Below, piece by piece: positions 7,996-16,449 of a DNA stretch of 34,881 bases. Below the pieces are notes generated by a model. That model did not search any database. It was given only the letters and a program-made list of their open reading frames with translations, and was not told the origin of the DNA. The DNA is from Lachnospiraceae bacterium (lineage in GTDB: Bacteria > Bacillota > Clostridia > Lachnospirales > Lachnospiraceae). Location: the NCBI GenBank assembly GCA_024680815.1, contig JAILBQ010000120.1:1-34881 (forward strand). Reading direction: 5' to 3'. A program made the translations under genes and the position numbers. Within the stretch, counting starts at the first letter, position 1, and each line of letters starts with the position of its first letter.

Positions 7996-8682
7996 ATGAG
8001 CTTTTTAAAATATTTCAGGGAAGAGGTCAAGGTGATCCGCGACCGGGATCCGGCTATTCATTCCGACTTTGAGGCCCTTCTCTATTCCAGCTTCTGGGCA
8101 GTCTACTGGTACCGGAAGGCTCATAATCTCTATCTGAAAAAACATTATTTTCTGGCCCGCCTTCTTTCCCAGCACGCGGCGCGCAGAACCGGGATCGAGA
8201 TCCATCCGGGGGCCGAAATCGGAGAGGGTTTCTTTATCGATCACGGCTCCGGGGTGATAATCGGGGAGACCACGATTATCGGGAAAAACGTGACTCTTTT
8301 CCAGGGAGTTACCCTGGGCGGCACGGGAAAGGAGCAGGGAAAGCGCCATCCCACCATAGGAGACAACGTTATGATTTCCGCCGGCGCGAAGGTTTTAGGC
8401 TCCTTTAAGATCGGCAATAATTCCAAGATCGGGGCAGGCTCGGTGGTGCTCAAGGAGGTGCCGGAAAATTCCACGGTTGTGGGTGTGCCCGGACGGGTGG
8501 TTAAGCAGGAGGGCGTTCATATTCCAAGCGCGGAATTAAACCAGATCGATCTTCCGGATCCGGTTAAGGACGATCTGACGCAGTTAAAGCACGCGGACAG
8601 CGAGCTTACAAACCATATTCTGGAGCTTGAACAGAAGGTGAGGGAGCTTGAAAGAGAGCTGGAAGAAAGGAAAGAGCAATGA
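7996..8682 (+). CDS. cysE: Serine O-acetyltransferase
   Basis: CysE makes O-acetylserine from serine and acetyl-CoA, the first step of cysteine synthesis. The 228-residue protein has the short N-terminal helical domain of Firmicute CysE, followed by the left-handed beta-helix with the catalytic stretch [16 protein letters not shown] and the hexapeptide repeats [20 protein letters not shown] and [13 protein letters not shown]. The last 35 residues (from about 193) look like a coiled coil with heptad-spaced Leu/Glu ([20 protein letters not shown]), longer than the usual C-terminus. AGGAGG lies 10 bases upstream of the ATG. No T-box leader fits in the 60-base gap after ispF. It overlaps cysS by four bases (ATGA). 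Confidence 0.95.
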   Translation: MSFLKYFREEVKVIRDRDPAIHSDFEALLYSSFWAVYWYRKAHNLYLKKHYFLARLLSQHAARRTGIEIHPGAEIGEGFFIDHGSGVIIGETTIIGKNVTLFQGVTLGGTGKEQGKRHPTIGDNVMISAGAKVLGSFKIGNNSKIGAGSVVLKEVPENSTVVGVPGRVVKQEGVHIPSAELNQIDLPDPVKDDLTQLKHADSELTNHILELEQKVRELERELEERKEQ

Positions 8683-10091
8683 AAATATTTAATACAATGA
8701 CAAGACAGAAGGAAGAGTTTAAGCCGATAGAGGAGGGAAAGGCGAAGATTTACGTCTGCGGCCCCACTGTCTATAACCTGATCCACATCGGAAACGCACG
8801 TCCCATGATTATTTTCGATACCTTCCGCAGGTTTCTCGAGCACAGGGGCTACGAGGTGAACTATGTCTCCAACTTTACCGACGTGGACGACAAGATCATC
8901 AAAAAGGCTCAGGAGGAGGGAGTGGATTCAGGGGAAATCTCCGAGCGCTACATAGCAGAGTGTAAAAAGGACATGGAGGGGATGAATGTGCGGCCGGCAA
9001 GCACCCATCCCAGGGCGACGGAAGAAATCGACGGCATGATCGATATGATTTCCAGACTTATAGATAAGGGCTATGCCTATGAGGCTGAGGACGGAACCGT
9101 CTATTTCCGGACAAAGAAGTTTAAGGAATACGGGAAGCTTTCCCATAAAAATCTGGATGACCTGGAGGCAGGACACGGACGGGAGCTTAAGGTTACCGGA
9201 AGCGGGGGGAAGGAGGACTATCTGGACTTTGTGCTCTGGAAGCCGAAGAAGGAGGGGGAGCCCTTCTGGCCTTCGCCCTGGTGTGACGGCAGGCCCGGGT
9301 GGCATATTGAGTGCTCGGTCATGGCAAAGAAATACCTGGGCGACACCATAGATATCCATGCCGGTGGCGAGGATCTTATCTTCCCACATCACGAAAACGA
9401 GATTGCCCAGTCCGAGGCGGCCAACGGAGTGCCCTTCGCCCGTTACTGGATGCATAACGGCTTTTTGAACATCAATAATGAAAAGATGTCCAAGTCCCTC
9501 GGAAACTTTTTCACGGTCCGGGACATTTCCGAAAAGTATGATCTGCAGATACTGAGATTTTTTATGTTAACCGCCCATTACCGCTCTCCCCTGAATTTCT
9601 CGGCGGAGCAGATGGAGGCTGCCGAGGCCGGATATAAGCGGATCGCCACGGCACTGGAGACCCTGGAGTTCCGCATCGGGAAAACCGGGACGACGGAAGC
9701 GACAGGGGAGGAAAAGGCGAAAATAAAGGAAGCGGAGGACTATGTATCCCGCTTTGATGAGGTCATGGAGGACGATCTCAATACCGCGGACGCGATCTCC
9801 GTGATCTTCGAGCTGGTGAAATTCATCAATACGAATACTTCCGAGGAAAGCTCGAAGGAATATCTGGCGGCGCTGAAGGATGAGTTGGTTATGTTAACCG
9901 ACGTGCTGGGCCTTTCCTTTGTTTCGGAGGAGACGCTTTTGGACGAGGAGGTGGAGAAGCTTATCGAGGAGAGAAACGAGGCGAGGAAACGCAAGGACTT
10001 TGCCCGCTCCGATGAGATCCGCGATGAGCTTAAGGCTGCCGGGATACTTCTTGAGGATACCAGAGCGGGGGTCAAATGGAAGAGAGTGTGA
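8679..10091 (+). CDS. cysS: Cysteinyl-tRNA synthetase
   Basis: A 470-residue class I synthetase that charges tRNA-Cys. The HIGH signature appears as HIGNARP within [18 protein letters not shown], which also contains the first zinc Cys. GWHIECS and [13 protein letters not shown] provide the remaining zinc ligands, and KMSKSLGNF is the ATP-binding KMSKS loop. The C-terminal helical domain ends with RAGVKWKRV, typical of CysS. Length matches the family. Start and stop codons overlap those of cysE (four bases) and mrnC (16 bases), pointing to a coupled operon that links cysteine synthesis with its use in translation. Confidence 0.97.
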   Translation: MKIFNTMTRQKEEFKPIEEGKAKIYVCGPTVYNLIHIGNARPMIIFDTFRRFLEHRGYEVNYVSNFTDVDDKIIKKAQEEGVDSGEISERYIAECKKDMEGMNVRPASTHPRATEEIDGMIDMISRLIDKGYAYEAEDGTVYFRTKKFKEYGKLSHKNLDDLEAGHGRELKVTGSGGKEDYLDFVLWKPKKEGEPFWPSPWCDGRPGWHIECSVMAKKYLGDTIDIHAGGEDLIFPHHENEIAQSEAANGVPFARYWMHNGFLNINNEKMSKSLGNFFTVRDISEKYDLQILRFFMLTAHYRSPLNFSAEQMEAAEAGYKRIATALETLEFRIGKTGTTEATGEEKAKIKEAEDYVSRFDEVMEDDLNTADAISVIFELVKFINTNTSEESSKEYLAALKDELVMLTDVLGLSFVSEETLLDEEVEKLIEERNEARKRKDFARSDEIRDELKAAGILLEDTRAGVKWKRV

Positions 10092-10462
10092 TAAGGACTT
10101 ATTCCCCGGGAACCTTCGCGTTTCTGGGGGATGCGGTTTACAGCCTCTGCATCAGGGAATATCTGGCCAGAAAGGCCAACTGTCAGCCGGACAAGCTGCA
10201 CAGAAAAAGCGTGCGTTTCGTATCCGCCACGGCCCAGGCAAAGGCTGTGACGGCCCTTCTTCCGGAGCTTTCCGAGGAGGAGAAGGATATATACCGCCGG
10301 GGGAAAAACGCGCACACACAATATACGGCAAAGAACGCCACAAAGAAGGAATATCATGAAGCCACGGGCTTTGAAGCGCTGCTTGGCTGGCTCTATCTTC
10401 TGGAGCGCCATGAACGCATTGACGAGCTTGTGGAGAAAGCGATAGAAATCAATGAGGGATGA
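10076..10462 (+). CDS. mrnC: Mini-ribonuclease 3
   Basis: Mini-III is an RNase III catalytic domain without the dsRNA-binding domain; in Bacillus it matures 23S rRNA 3' and 5' ends. The 128-residue protein has the N-terminal signature [17 protein letters not shown] with catalytic D19, the helix containing AQAKAV, the RRGKNAHT block, and the C-terminal [14 protein letters not shown] with catalytic E100. The position between cysS and rlmB is the conserved Firmicute arrangement, and both neighbours act on tRNA or 23S rRNA. It overlaps cysS by 16 bases and rlmB by 11. Confidence 0.93.
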   Translation: MEESVIRTYSPGTFAFLGDAVYSLCIREYLARKANCQPDKLHRKSVRFVSATAQAKAVTALLPELSEEEKDIYRRGKNAHTQYTAKNATKKEYHEATGFEALLGWLYLLERHERIDELVEKAIEINEG

Positions 10463-11198
10463 ATCGGGGATAATAGAGGGGAGAAATGCCGTAATTGAGG
10501 CTCTTCGCTCCGGCAGAACCGTGGAGCGCATCTTTGTGCTGGACGGCTCCCATGAAGGCGCTCTGGAAACCGTAAAGCGGGAAGCGAAAAAGCGGGGGAT
10601 ACGGATTGATTTCGCGGATCGTTCAAGACTGGATAATCTTTCCCCTTCCGGTGCCCATCAGGGAGTGGTGGCCTATGTTGCTTCCTTTAACTACGCGGAG
10701 GTGGAGGAGCTGCTTTCAAAGGCGGAGGAGAGGGGAGAACCTCCTTTTCTCATTTTTCTTGACGGGATCGAGGATCCCCACAACCTCGGAGCGATAATCC
10801 GTACCGCCAACGCAAGCGGAGCCCACGGGGTGGTTATTCCGAAAAACCGGGCAGCGGGCCTTACCGCCGCTGTGGCGAAAGCTTCGGCCGGAGCCCTGAA
10901 TTACACGGGCGTTGCGAGGGTCACAAACCTCGGGCGGACCATGGAGGAGCTTAAGGAAAAGGGCTTCTGGTTTGTCTGCGCGGATATGCAGGGAGAGAGC
11001 ATGTATTCGCTGGATTTAACCGGCCCCATCGGTCTTGTGATAGGAGCCGAGGGTGACGGGGTCTCCCGCCTTGTCAGGGAAAAATGCGATTTTACGGCCT
11101 CGATTCCGATGAAGGGTGAGATAGATTCGTTAAATGCCTCCGTAGCCGCCGGTGTCCTTGCCTACGAGATAGTGCGGCAGCGGGAAGGCCGCGGATAA
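10452..11198 (+). CDS. rlmB: 23S rRNA (guanosine-2'-O)-methyltransferase, TrmH/SpoU family
   Basis: A 248-residue SPOUT-class methyltransferase of the RlmB type, which 2'-O-methylates a guanosine of the 23S rRNA peptidyl-transferase region using SAM. The N-terminal substrate-binding domain begins IIEGRNAVIEALRSG. The knotted catalytic domain shows the three SpoU motifs: EDPHNLGAIIRTANASGAHG, GLVIGAEGDGVSRLV and IPMKGEIDSLNASVAAGV. The start overlaps mrnC by 11 bases, and the gene order matches B. subtilis, where rlmB follows mrnC. Exact target nucleotide is by family analogy. Confidence 0.92.
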   Translation: MRDESGIIEGRNAVIEALRSGRTVERIFVLDGSHEGALETVKREAKKRGIRIDFADRSRLDNLSPSGAHQGVVAYVASFNYAEVEELLSKAEERGEPPFLIFLDGIEDPHNLGAIIRTANASGAHGVVIPKNRAAGLTAAVAKASAGALNYTGVARVTNLGRTMEELKEKGFWFVCADMQGESMYSLDLTGPIGLVIGAEGDGVSRLVREKCDFTASIPMKGEIDSLNASVAAGVLAYEIVRQREGRG

Positions 11199-11243
11199 GC
11201 GGATGTATTACGGCAAACAGCACGGAAAAATGGTGGTGTCCGG

Positions 11244-12134
11244 ATGAAAGGAATGAAATATCTTTATCTTACAGCGCTGGTGATTATCTGTGTTTGCGGC
11301 TGCGGAAGAAATAAAGCGGAGAAAGGCGCCGTAAAGACCGGGCCGGAGATAACGGTTGAAGAAGAGTCCGGGCCCGGGTCGGAGGATGCCGTTCAGGCGG
11401 AGGATGCCGTTAAGGCGGAGGATGCTGTTCAGGCAGGCGATGCTGCCGGGACAGAGGATGAGCCTGAGGCGGAAAATGCAGAGGAGGAAACGGATATGGC
11501 TGACAGCATTGAAGTGTTTACCCAGAGCAGTATACGGATAAGGAATGATATCGGAACCATATATATAGATCCGTTTCAGATGATGGAAGAGCCCCGTGAC
11601 GCTGATTTTGTCTTTATCACCCATGAACATTATGACCACTACTCCCCTGAGGATATAAAAAAGGTAGCAGGAGAGGAGACGGTATTCGTGATTCCGGAAA
11701 GCATGAAGAACAAGGTCGGCGAAATATCGGATCTTATAAGCCGTGCGGAGTGGGTAAAGCCGGGAGAAGCTTATGAGACAGAGGGCCTTCAGTACGAAAC
11801 GGTTCCTGCCTATAACACGATAAAGCCTTTTCATCCGAAGAGCGCGGCGTGGGTCGGGTATGTGCTGAAGCTTAACGGAAAGCGGATATACATCGCGGGG
11901 GATACCGACGCGACAAAGGAAGCTGAAGCGGTTAAATGCGACATTGCCCTTGTGCCCATAGGCGGGACATACACGATGGACGCGAAAAAAGCCGCGGCCC
12001 TTATCAATGAAATCTCCCCTGAAACCGCGATCCCCACCCACTACGGCAGTATTGTCGGAAAACAGGAGGATGAGGATACCTTCGCCGGAAACGTAAAAGA
12101 ACCGGTTAAGGTGGAGTGCAAGATACATTTTTAA
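11244..12134 (+). CDS. Metallo-beta-lactamase-fold hydrolase, lipoprotein
   Basis: A 296-residue surface lipoprotein. A short signal sequence ends in the lipobox VCG-C20. It is followed by about 70 residues of acidic Ala/Glu/Asp-rich linker containing short repeats (EDAVQA type), then an MBL fold. The metal-binding motif is H127-E-H129-Y-D131-H132, followed later by AGDTDAT (metal Asp) and PTHYGS (late His). The compact domain resembles the UlaG/Lactamase_B_2-like group rather than true beta-lactamases; substrate unknown. The start at 11244 gives a normal signal peptide; an alternative ATG nine bases downstream is possible. It precedes a second lipoprotein by 37 bases, probably co-transcribed. 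Confidence 0.85.
   Translation: MKGMKYLYLTALVIICVCGCGRNKAEKGAVKTGPEITVEEESGPGSEDAVQAEDAVKAEDAVQAGDAAGTEDEPEAENAEEETDMADSIEVFTQSSIRIRNDIGTIYIDPFQMMEEPRDADFVFITHEHYDHYSPEDIKKVAGEETVFVIPESMKNKVGEISDLISRAEWVKPGEAYETEGLQYETVPAYNTIKPFHPKSAAWVGYVLKLNGKRIYIAGDTDATKEAEAVKCDIALVPIGGTYTMDAKKAAALINEISPETAIPTHYGSIVGKQEDEDTFAGNVKEPVKVECKIHF
11382..11435 (+). repeat. 18-bp tandem repeat, three copies, in the lipoprotein linker
   Basis: Three head-to-tail copies of an 18-base unit beginning GAGGATGCCGTTCAGGCG, differing by one to three bases, followed by a further degenerate part copy. They encode the repeated EDAVQA/EDAVKA hexapeptide of the acidic linker between lipid anchor and MBL domain. The number of copies could vary by slippage. 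Confidence 0.8.
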
Positions 12135-12171
12135 CAGTAAAGAGCTGAAGTATACATGGGAGGAATCTGCA

Positions 12172-13554
12172 ATGCCGGAAGTAAAACTTCATAAACTCAA
12201 AAACAACAGTGTTGTAAGAATAGCCGGGAGTTTTATTCTTTTATTGCTGATGACGGGGGCAATGTGTCTGACCTCCTGTTCATACCCGGCGGAGCGGACA
12301 GCCGGGAGTCAGGACGGGATTATCCGCACGGCTGACGGCCTTTCCAGGGATGGATATGAGCTTGAAAAAGTGGTTATCCTAAGCCGTCATAACATAAGAT
12401 CCCCGCTGGTGGATAAGGATTCCCTTCTGGGCAGTATAACACCGCATGAATGGTTTGACTGGACATCGGGACCGGCAGAGCTTTCCCTGAGAGGAGGGAT
12501 GCAGGAAACCGCTCTGGGACAGTTTTTTCGGAACTGGGTTGAGGACGAGGGGCTCCTGAACGCAAACTACATTCCCGAAGGGGATGAGATCCGCTTTTAT
12601 GCAAATTCAAAGCAGAGGACGATCGCAACAGCGGAATACTTTTCCGCGGGTTTTCTTCCTGTGGCGGGTATCCCCATAGAATACCACATGGAATTTGATA
12701 AAATGGATCCCGTATTTACCCCCCAGCTGACCTTTGCTACGGAGAAGTACAAAGAAGATGCCGTAAACCAGATCGAAGAGCTTTATATGGATGATATCAG
12801 CTCTCTTAAGGGGAATTTTGATCTGCTTTCGGAAGTGCTGGATATAGAGGATTCGGCTGCACGGAAAAGCGGAAGCGTTGGTGAGCTTGTACCGGAGGAT
12901 GTTGAATTCATCCTGGAAAAAGATGCCGAGCCGGGGCTTAAGGGGTCCCTTAAAACGGCCACTTCCGCAAGTGATGCCCTTGTTCTTCAGTATTATGAAG
13001 AAAAAAATCCTCTGAAGGCTGCTTTCGGGCACAGGCTGGATATAAAACAGTGGGAGGATATCAGCAGGATAAAGGATGTATACGGTGATGTACTGTTTAC
13101 GGCTCCTCTCATTGCGGCTAATGTGGCCCATCCCCTGCTTCAGGAAATTAATAACGAACTCTGTGACGGGGACAGGAAATTCACTTTCCTGTGCGGACAT
13201 GATTCCAATGTCGGCAGTGTCCTTGCAGCCCTTGATACAGAAGAATATTTCCTGCCGGATACTATTGAAAAGAAAACTCCTATCGGCTGCAAGCTGGTCT
13301 TTGGAAAGTGGCGTGATAAAGACGGAAAAGAATTTATCTCAATGGATCTGGTGTATCTTACCACAAGACAGCTCAGAAATATAAACGTTCTGGGGTCTGA
13401 TAATCCTCCGGACGTATTTCCTCTTGAACTTAAGGGGATTCCGGCCGGGGATGACGGATTGTATCCTTCGGAGGACTTTATGGAACGTCTGAAGGACGCT
13501 ATTGACCTCTACGACTGCCTTTATGAGGAGTATTGCGGCGAAAATGCCGCGTAG
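12172..13554 (+). CDS. Histidine acid phosphatase lipoprotein, glucose-1-phosphatase (Agp)-like
   Basis: A 460-residue histidine-type acid phosphatase. After a basic N-terminus and one hydrophobic stretch, the lipobox LTS-C36 indicates a lipoprotein. The catalytic motif is R72-H73-N-I-R76-S-P78, matching the RHNxRxP form of Escherichia coli Agp rather than RHGxRxP of phytases, and the proton-donor motif is H343-D344-S-N. Agp-like colinear blocks recur through the chain: FYANSKQRTIATAEYF, KMDPVFTPQLT, LQYYEE, GHDSNVGSVLAALD, KTPIGCKLVF and RQLRN. Agp releases phosphate from glucose-1-phosphate and some phytate. GGGAGGA lies eight bases before the ATG. The end overlaps the convergent glycosyltransferase gene by 56 bases. 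Inositol-phosphate phosphatase activity is an alternative. Confidence 0.87.
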   Translation: MPEVKLHKLKNNSVVRIAGSFILLLLMTGAMCLTSCSYPAERTAGSQDGIIRTADGLSRDGYELEKVVILSRHNIRSPLVDKDSLLGSITPHEWFDWTSGPAELSLRGGMQETALGQFFRNWVEDEGLLNANYIPEGDEIRFYANSKQRTIATAEYFSAGFLPVAGIPIEYHMEFDKMDPVFTPQLTFATEKYKEDAVNQIEELYMDDISSLKGNFDLLSEVLDIEDSAARKSGSVGELVPEDVEFILEKDAEPGLKGSLKTATSASDALVLQYYEEKNPLKAAFGHRLDIKQWEDISRIKDVYGDVLFTAPLIAANVAHPLLQEINNELCDGDRKFTFLCGHDSNVGSVLAALDTEEYFLPDTIEKKTPIGCKLVFGKWRDKDGKEFISMDLVYLTTRQLRNINVLGSDNPPDVFPLELKGIPAGDDGLYPSEDFMERLKDAIDLYDCLYEEYCGENAA

Positions 13555-15079
13555 AGCGCAACTCAGGAGAGAGGGCCCGGCAAAACCCCTGAATTCCGAA
13601 GACGGCGAGCAGCAGGAAGACGGGCGTGCAGATTAAAAGATACCGGGCTTTTGCCTCAAATAAAAGCTCGAAAACCGTGAGGCCCACGATGGAAAGGGCC
13701 GCGGAAATCATTGTGTCGGATGCGCCGGAGAGAAATACTCCCGCTAAAAGGCAGAAAAAGAGGATTATGAGCCACATGCTCTGACGTATTGTTGAATACA
13801 GAGGATAGTGCTGCCCTTCCGTAAAGAGCCAGGATTCCAGAAAAGGCGTAAAGCGCGTCTCCTTTACGGACGGCAGCCCTTCAATTTCCTTTCCGGCAAA
13901 AAAGTTGCCGTCTATCCCCCAGGAAAAGGTTCCGTCCCCGAAATCCACCAGCTGCTTTTTTTCAAGGTGGGAAGCAAGTCCCTTTAAACCGAAGTCAGCC
14001 ATGCGCTTCTTCGCAAGCTCCAGATCGGCTTTTTTTCGTTCCTTCGGATCGTCGAAGGAAGAAGTATACTCCGTGTCGTCTTTTGAATATACCCCGTCCG
14101 TTTCATCGTTCAGTCCCATCATGAAATAGTGAACCGCGCTGAAATTCCGGCTCGAATCCAGCTCCACAGGAAGTACCTTTGAAAGCCCCGCGGAAAGCAG
14201 AACGTGGGCAAGGATGAAGGAAAGACAGAATACCGGAAGCCATTTCCAGCCGCCCCGCTCCCTGAAGCTGCGGAAGATGTAAATAAACACGACGGAAATA
14301 AGGACAATAACAGTCTGCGGCTTGATCGCATAGCCCAGAGCCCCCAGCAGTCCAAGGAGACACCAGAGGGCATAGCTGACGCCTTCCCTGAGCCTTCCCC
14401 CGGAAAGAAGCTGGAAAAGTCTTAAAACAAGAACTGGAAAAACAAGACCCGTCATATCGGAATAAGTGCAGACAATCCAGGGAGAAAAGCCGATCCAGAG
14501 GGCATAGATCAGAAACGCTCCCCAGGCGCAGAGGTAAGAGCAGCCCTCGGCGCGGAGAATCCTGAAGAGGAGAAAGGCGGAGAGGGTGATAAGCAGACAC
14601 TGCGCTCCCGCGATTATCAGTACCGATTCGCTTCCCAGAATACCTGCCAGCTTTAAAATCCCGAGGTAAAGAGCCACAAGAGCCAGGTTGTTGGGATGGG
14701 CGCTGAAATACCCGACGCTGATTTCGGCTGTCTCACCGTGAAGGGTGTGGTAGACCGCGGATAGCACTGCCAGAGGATCCCAATCCTGATAAAAAAAGAA
14801 GGCACGGACAAACACAAGCTCACCGGCAAAGAGGAGAAGGAGAGCGACGGGCAGGAGAAAAGCGGAATATTTTTCAAGAAAGCGCTCCGCGCCCTTCCCG
14901 AAACGCATCATTAAAAGGATTATCGTAAACGAGAAGAGCAGGATATAAAGCAGCAGCGGAATATTACCGGTTAAAAACTCCCTCTTCAGATAATATTCGA
15001 CTTTTCCGGCCCGGAAAAGCAAAAGGGCCAGGGTGATACCCGTAAAAAGAATGAAAATCGCGGAAATAACCTTTTTCAC
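13499..15079 (-). CDS. GT-C-type membrane glycosyltransferase-like protein
   Basis: A 526-residue polytopic membrane protein with about 10-12 hydrophobic segments. The first large extracytoplasmic loop carries FFYQDWDP with an acidic D99-W-D101 motif, as in GT-C (PMT/ArnT-like) glycosyltransferases that use lipid-linked sugars on the outer face. A large soluble loop (about 330-440) separates the last membrane helices, and the tail is basic. I chose the GTG at 15079 because AGGAAGG lies seven bases upstream and the preceding gene stops only two bases earlier; a GTG at 15109 would add ten residues but has no such support. No donor or acceptor can be named. It is co-transcribed with the upstream esterase. 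Confidence 0.72.
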   Translation of the reverse strand: MKKVISAIFILFTGITLALLLFRAGKVEYYLKREFLTGNIPLLLYILLFSFTIILLMMRFGKGAERFLEKYSAFLLPVALLLLFAGELVFVRAFFFYQDWDPLAVLSAVYHTLHGETAEISVGYFSAHPNNLALVALYLGILKLAGILGSESVLIIAGAQCLLITLSAFLLFRILRAEGCSYLCAWGAFLIYALWIGFSPWIVCTYSDMTGLVFPVLVLRLFQLLSGGRLREGVSYALWCLLGLLGALGYAIKPQTVIVLISVVFIYIFRSFRERGGWKWLPVFCLSFILAHVLLSAGLSKVLPVELDSSRNFSAVHYFMMGLNDETDGVYSKDDTEYTSSFDDPKERKKADLELAKKRMADFGLKGLASHLEKKQLVDFGDGTFSWGIDGNFFAGKEIEGLPSVKETRFTPFLESWLFTEGQHYPLYSTIRQSMWLIILFFCLLAGVFLSGASDTMISAALSIVGLTVFELLFEAKARYLLICTPVFLLLAVFGIQGFCRALSPELRSTRHFRRNTPHKGSRRGQ

Positions 15080-15081
15080 GT

Positions 15082-15876
15082 CTATGCCTTCCTGCAGGTA
15101 AAGAGCCACTCTTTCAGGGCAGGGTTATTAAGAGCCGGGTACCAGGAGCAGTGCGGGTTTATCCCCATATCCTCCATAAGACTTCCCTCGGGATAGGCGG
15201 AGATTGAAACATCGGCTTTTCCAAGCTTTTTAAGCTCTTCCGCCAGGGCAATGCCTCCGAGATAATATTTTCCGTCCATGGCCCCGAAACGCCAGGGCTT
15301 CACGATCCGGTCGTCCTCGGCGTGTACGAGCCAGAGAGGAGTGGGGAGGAAAGCCTCGAGCCCTTCCTCCATAGTTGCGGCACAGATGGGAACTGCCCCG
15401 GCAAAGAGCTCCGGGTTCTTTCTGATGAGCTCCAGCGTCCCGATGCCGCCCATGCTGCTTCCGTAAATGTACAGCCGTTTTCTGTCAATCACGGGGTATT
15501 CAGCGCAGACAGAATCCAGCAGAGCCTTCAGGGTATCGAGCATGCTTCCCCTTCTCCAGGCCATGTGTTCCGGGCACTGGGGCGCAAGGACAAAGCAGGG
15601 GTGGTGCTCCTGCCAGAAGGGAACGGCAAACACACAGCCGGAATTATGATGAGTAAGGTGGTAGCGGTTATCATTCCCCATATCGTCGGCTCCGTGAAGA
15701 TAGAGCGCCAGAGGAAGTTTTTCGATTTCATTCCCGGTATTTTCGGGGATAAATAGACGATAGGGGAGCTTGACGGGGTCTGTAAATATCCCCGTCAGAA
15801 ACTCCCTCTCCATTTTTATTACCTCTTCATCCGGTGTGTCCCAGAACATGGCTCTGCACCGCTCAGGATCCCACAT
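15082..15876 (-). CDS. Alpha/beta-hydrolase esterase (PHB depolymerase/dienelactone hydrolase-like)
   Basis: A 264-residue alpha/beta-hydrolase with no signal peptide, so cytoplasmic. The early block PLALYLHGADDMG provides the oxyanion-hole region, GSSMGG contains nucleophile S141, LVHAEDDRIV the acid (D188 or D189), and NPHCSWYP the likely catalytic H242. The layout matches the family annotated as prolyl-oligopeptidase-like or PHB-depolymerase-like esterases, often feruloyl or acetyl esterases of carbohydrates; substrate unknown. AAAAGGA six bases upstream supports the ATG at 15876. A strong terminator hairpin ends only about 15 bases before the start, so expression may depend on read-through or a promoter inside the upstream gene. 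Confidence 0.83.
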   Translation of the reverse strand: MWDPERCRAMFWDTPDEEVIKMEREFLTGIFTDPVKLPYRLFIPENTGNEIEKLPLALYLHGADDMGNDNRYHLTHHNSGCVFAVPFWQEHHPCFVLAPQCPEHMAWRRGSMLDTLKALLDSVCAEYPVIDRKRLYIYGSSMGGIGTLELIRKNPELFAGAVPICAATMEEGLEAFLPTPLWLVHAEDDRIVKPWRFGAMDGKYYLGGIALAEELKKLGKADVSISAYPEGSLMEDMGINPHCSWYPALNNPALKEWLFTCRKA

Positions 15877-15891
15877 TTTTCGTCCTTTTCG

Positions 15892-15921
15892 AAAAACCCC
15901 GCGGACTATGCCGCGGGGTTT
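15892..15921 (-). terminator. Rho-independent terminator after the PH-domain gene
   Basis: On the minus strand, an 11-bp perfect stem (AAACCCCGCGG pairing with CCGCGGGGTTT, arms 15911-15921 and 15894-15904) with a six-base loop is followed by a short U run. It lies just after the stop of the PH-domain gene and immediately before the esterase ribosome binding site. Confidence 0.85.
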
Positions 15922-15929
15922 GAGACAAA

Positions 15930-16424
15930 CTATATATCGAACTCGTCTACGTCAACACCATCGTCATCCCCGTCCTCGACAATGAATTCACGGCCGGAAA
16001 TCCGTTTCTTCTGCCTCTCGGCCTCCACTGTCTTCGACAGGAGCTCCTTAACCTTCACGGGATGGCAGATATTCGGTATCAGAAACATCTTCATGTTTTT
16101 GTCCGAGGAATCCACCTTTACCGTCCCGAGGCCCAGTATTTTCTGTCCCAGCGTCTGCTTAAGGGATAAGTCCAGAATCCTGTAAAGTCTGACCTCGTTG
16201 CTTCTGGTTGTTAATAAGCCCTTCTCGATAAAGAGCCGCTCCTCATCGAGGGAATACTTTTCAAAAGACCAGGGAAGCCCTAAAAACGTGTGCTTTCTGT
16301 CCTTCCAGAGAAGCCCTCCCTTATGATCAAATGAAGGGCGGGAACGGTTCATAATGCAGGAAAGCACCATCAGAGCAATTAAAAGGACCGCAATCACAAT
16401 AAGAATAATAATCAAAACTTCCAT
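15930..16424 (-). CDS. Membrane-anchored bacterial PH-domain protein (bPH_2)
   Basis: A 164-residue protein with one N-terminal transmembrane helix (about 3-26) followed by a bacterial pleckstrin-homology domain of the YdbS/YdbT type: KYSLDEERLFIEKGLLTTRSNEVRLYRILDL and then LGLGTVKVDSS are characteristic of this family. The C-terminus is acidic (EDGDDDGVDVDEFDI). The ATG at 16424 is preferred over a GTG two codons earlier because GGGGGTG is then correctly spaced. It follows the zinc-ribbon/DUF4234 gene by 25 bases and ends at a clear terminator, so the two form a unit. Bacterial PH proteins of this type are membrane-associated with mostly unknown roles. Confidence 0.8.
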   Translation of the reverse strand: MEVLIIILIVIAVLLIALMVLSCIMNRSRPSFDHKGGLLWKDRKHTFLGLPWSFEKYSLDEERLFIEKGLLTTRSNEVRLYRILDLSLKQTLGQKILGLGTVKVDSSDKNMKMFLIPNICHPVKVKELLSKTVEAERQKKRISGREFIVEDGDDDGVDVDEFDI

Positions 16425-16449
16425 AATCACACCCCCGGTTTACCGTTTC

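Noticed and set aside
9740..10531. A 263-codon open frame on the minus strand across cysS, mrnC and rlmB
   Set aside because: It spans three well-conserved genes on the other strand and its product is low-complexity Ser-rich, a codon-usage shadow.
11208..12128. A 306-codon open frame antisense to the MBL-fold lipoprotein gene
   Set aside because: Its translation is Leu/Arg/Cys-rich without recognisable motifs, and the opposite strand has a lipobox, HxHxDH motif and ribosome binding site.
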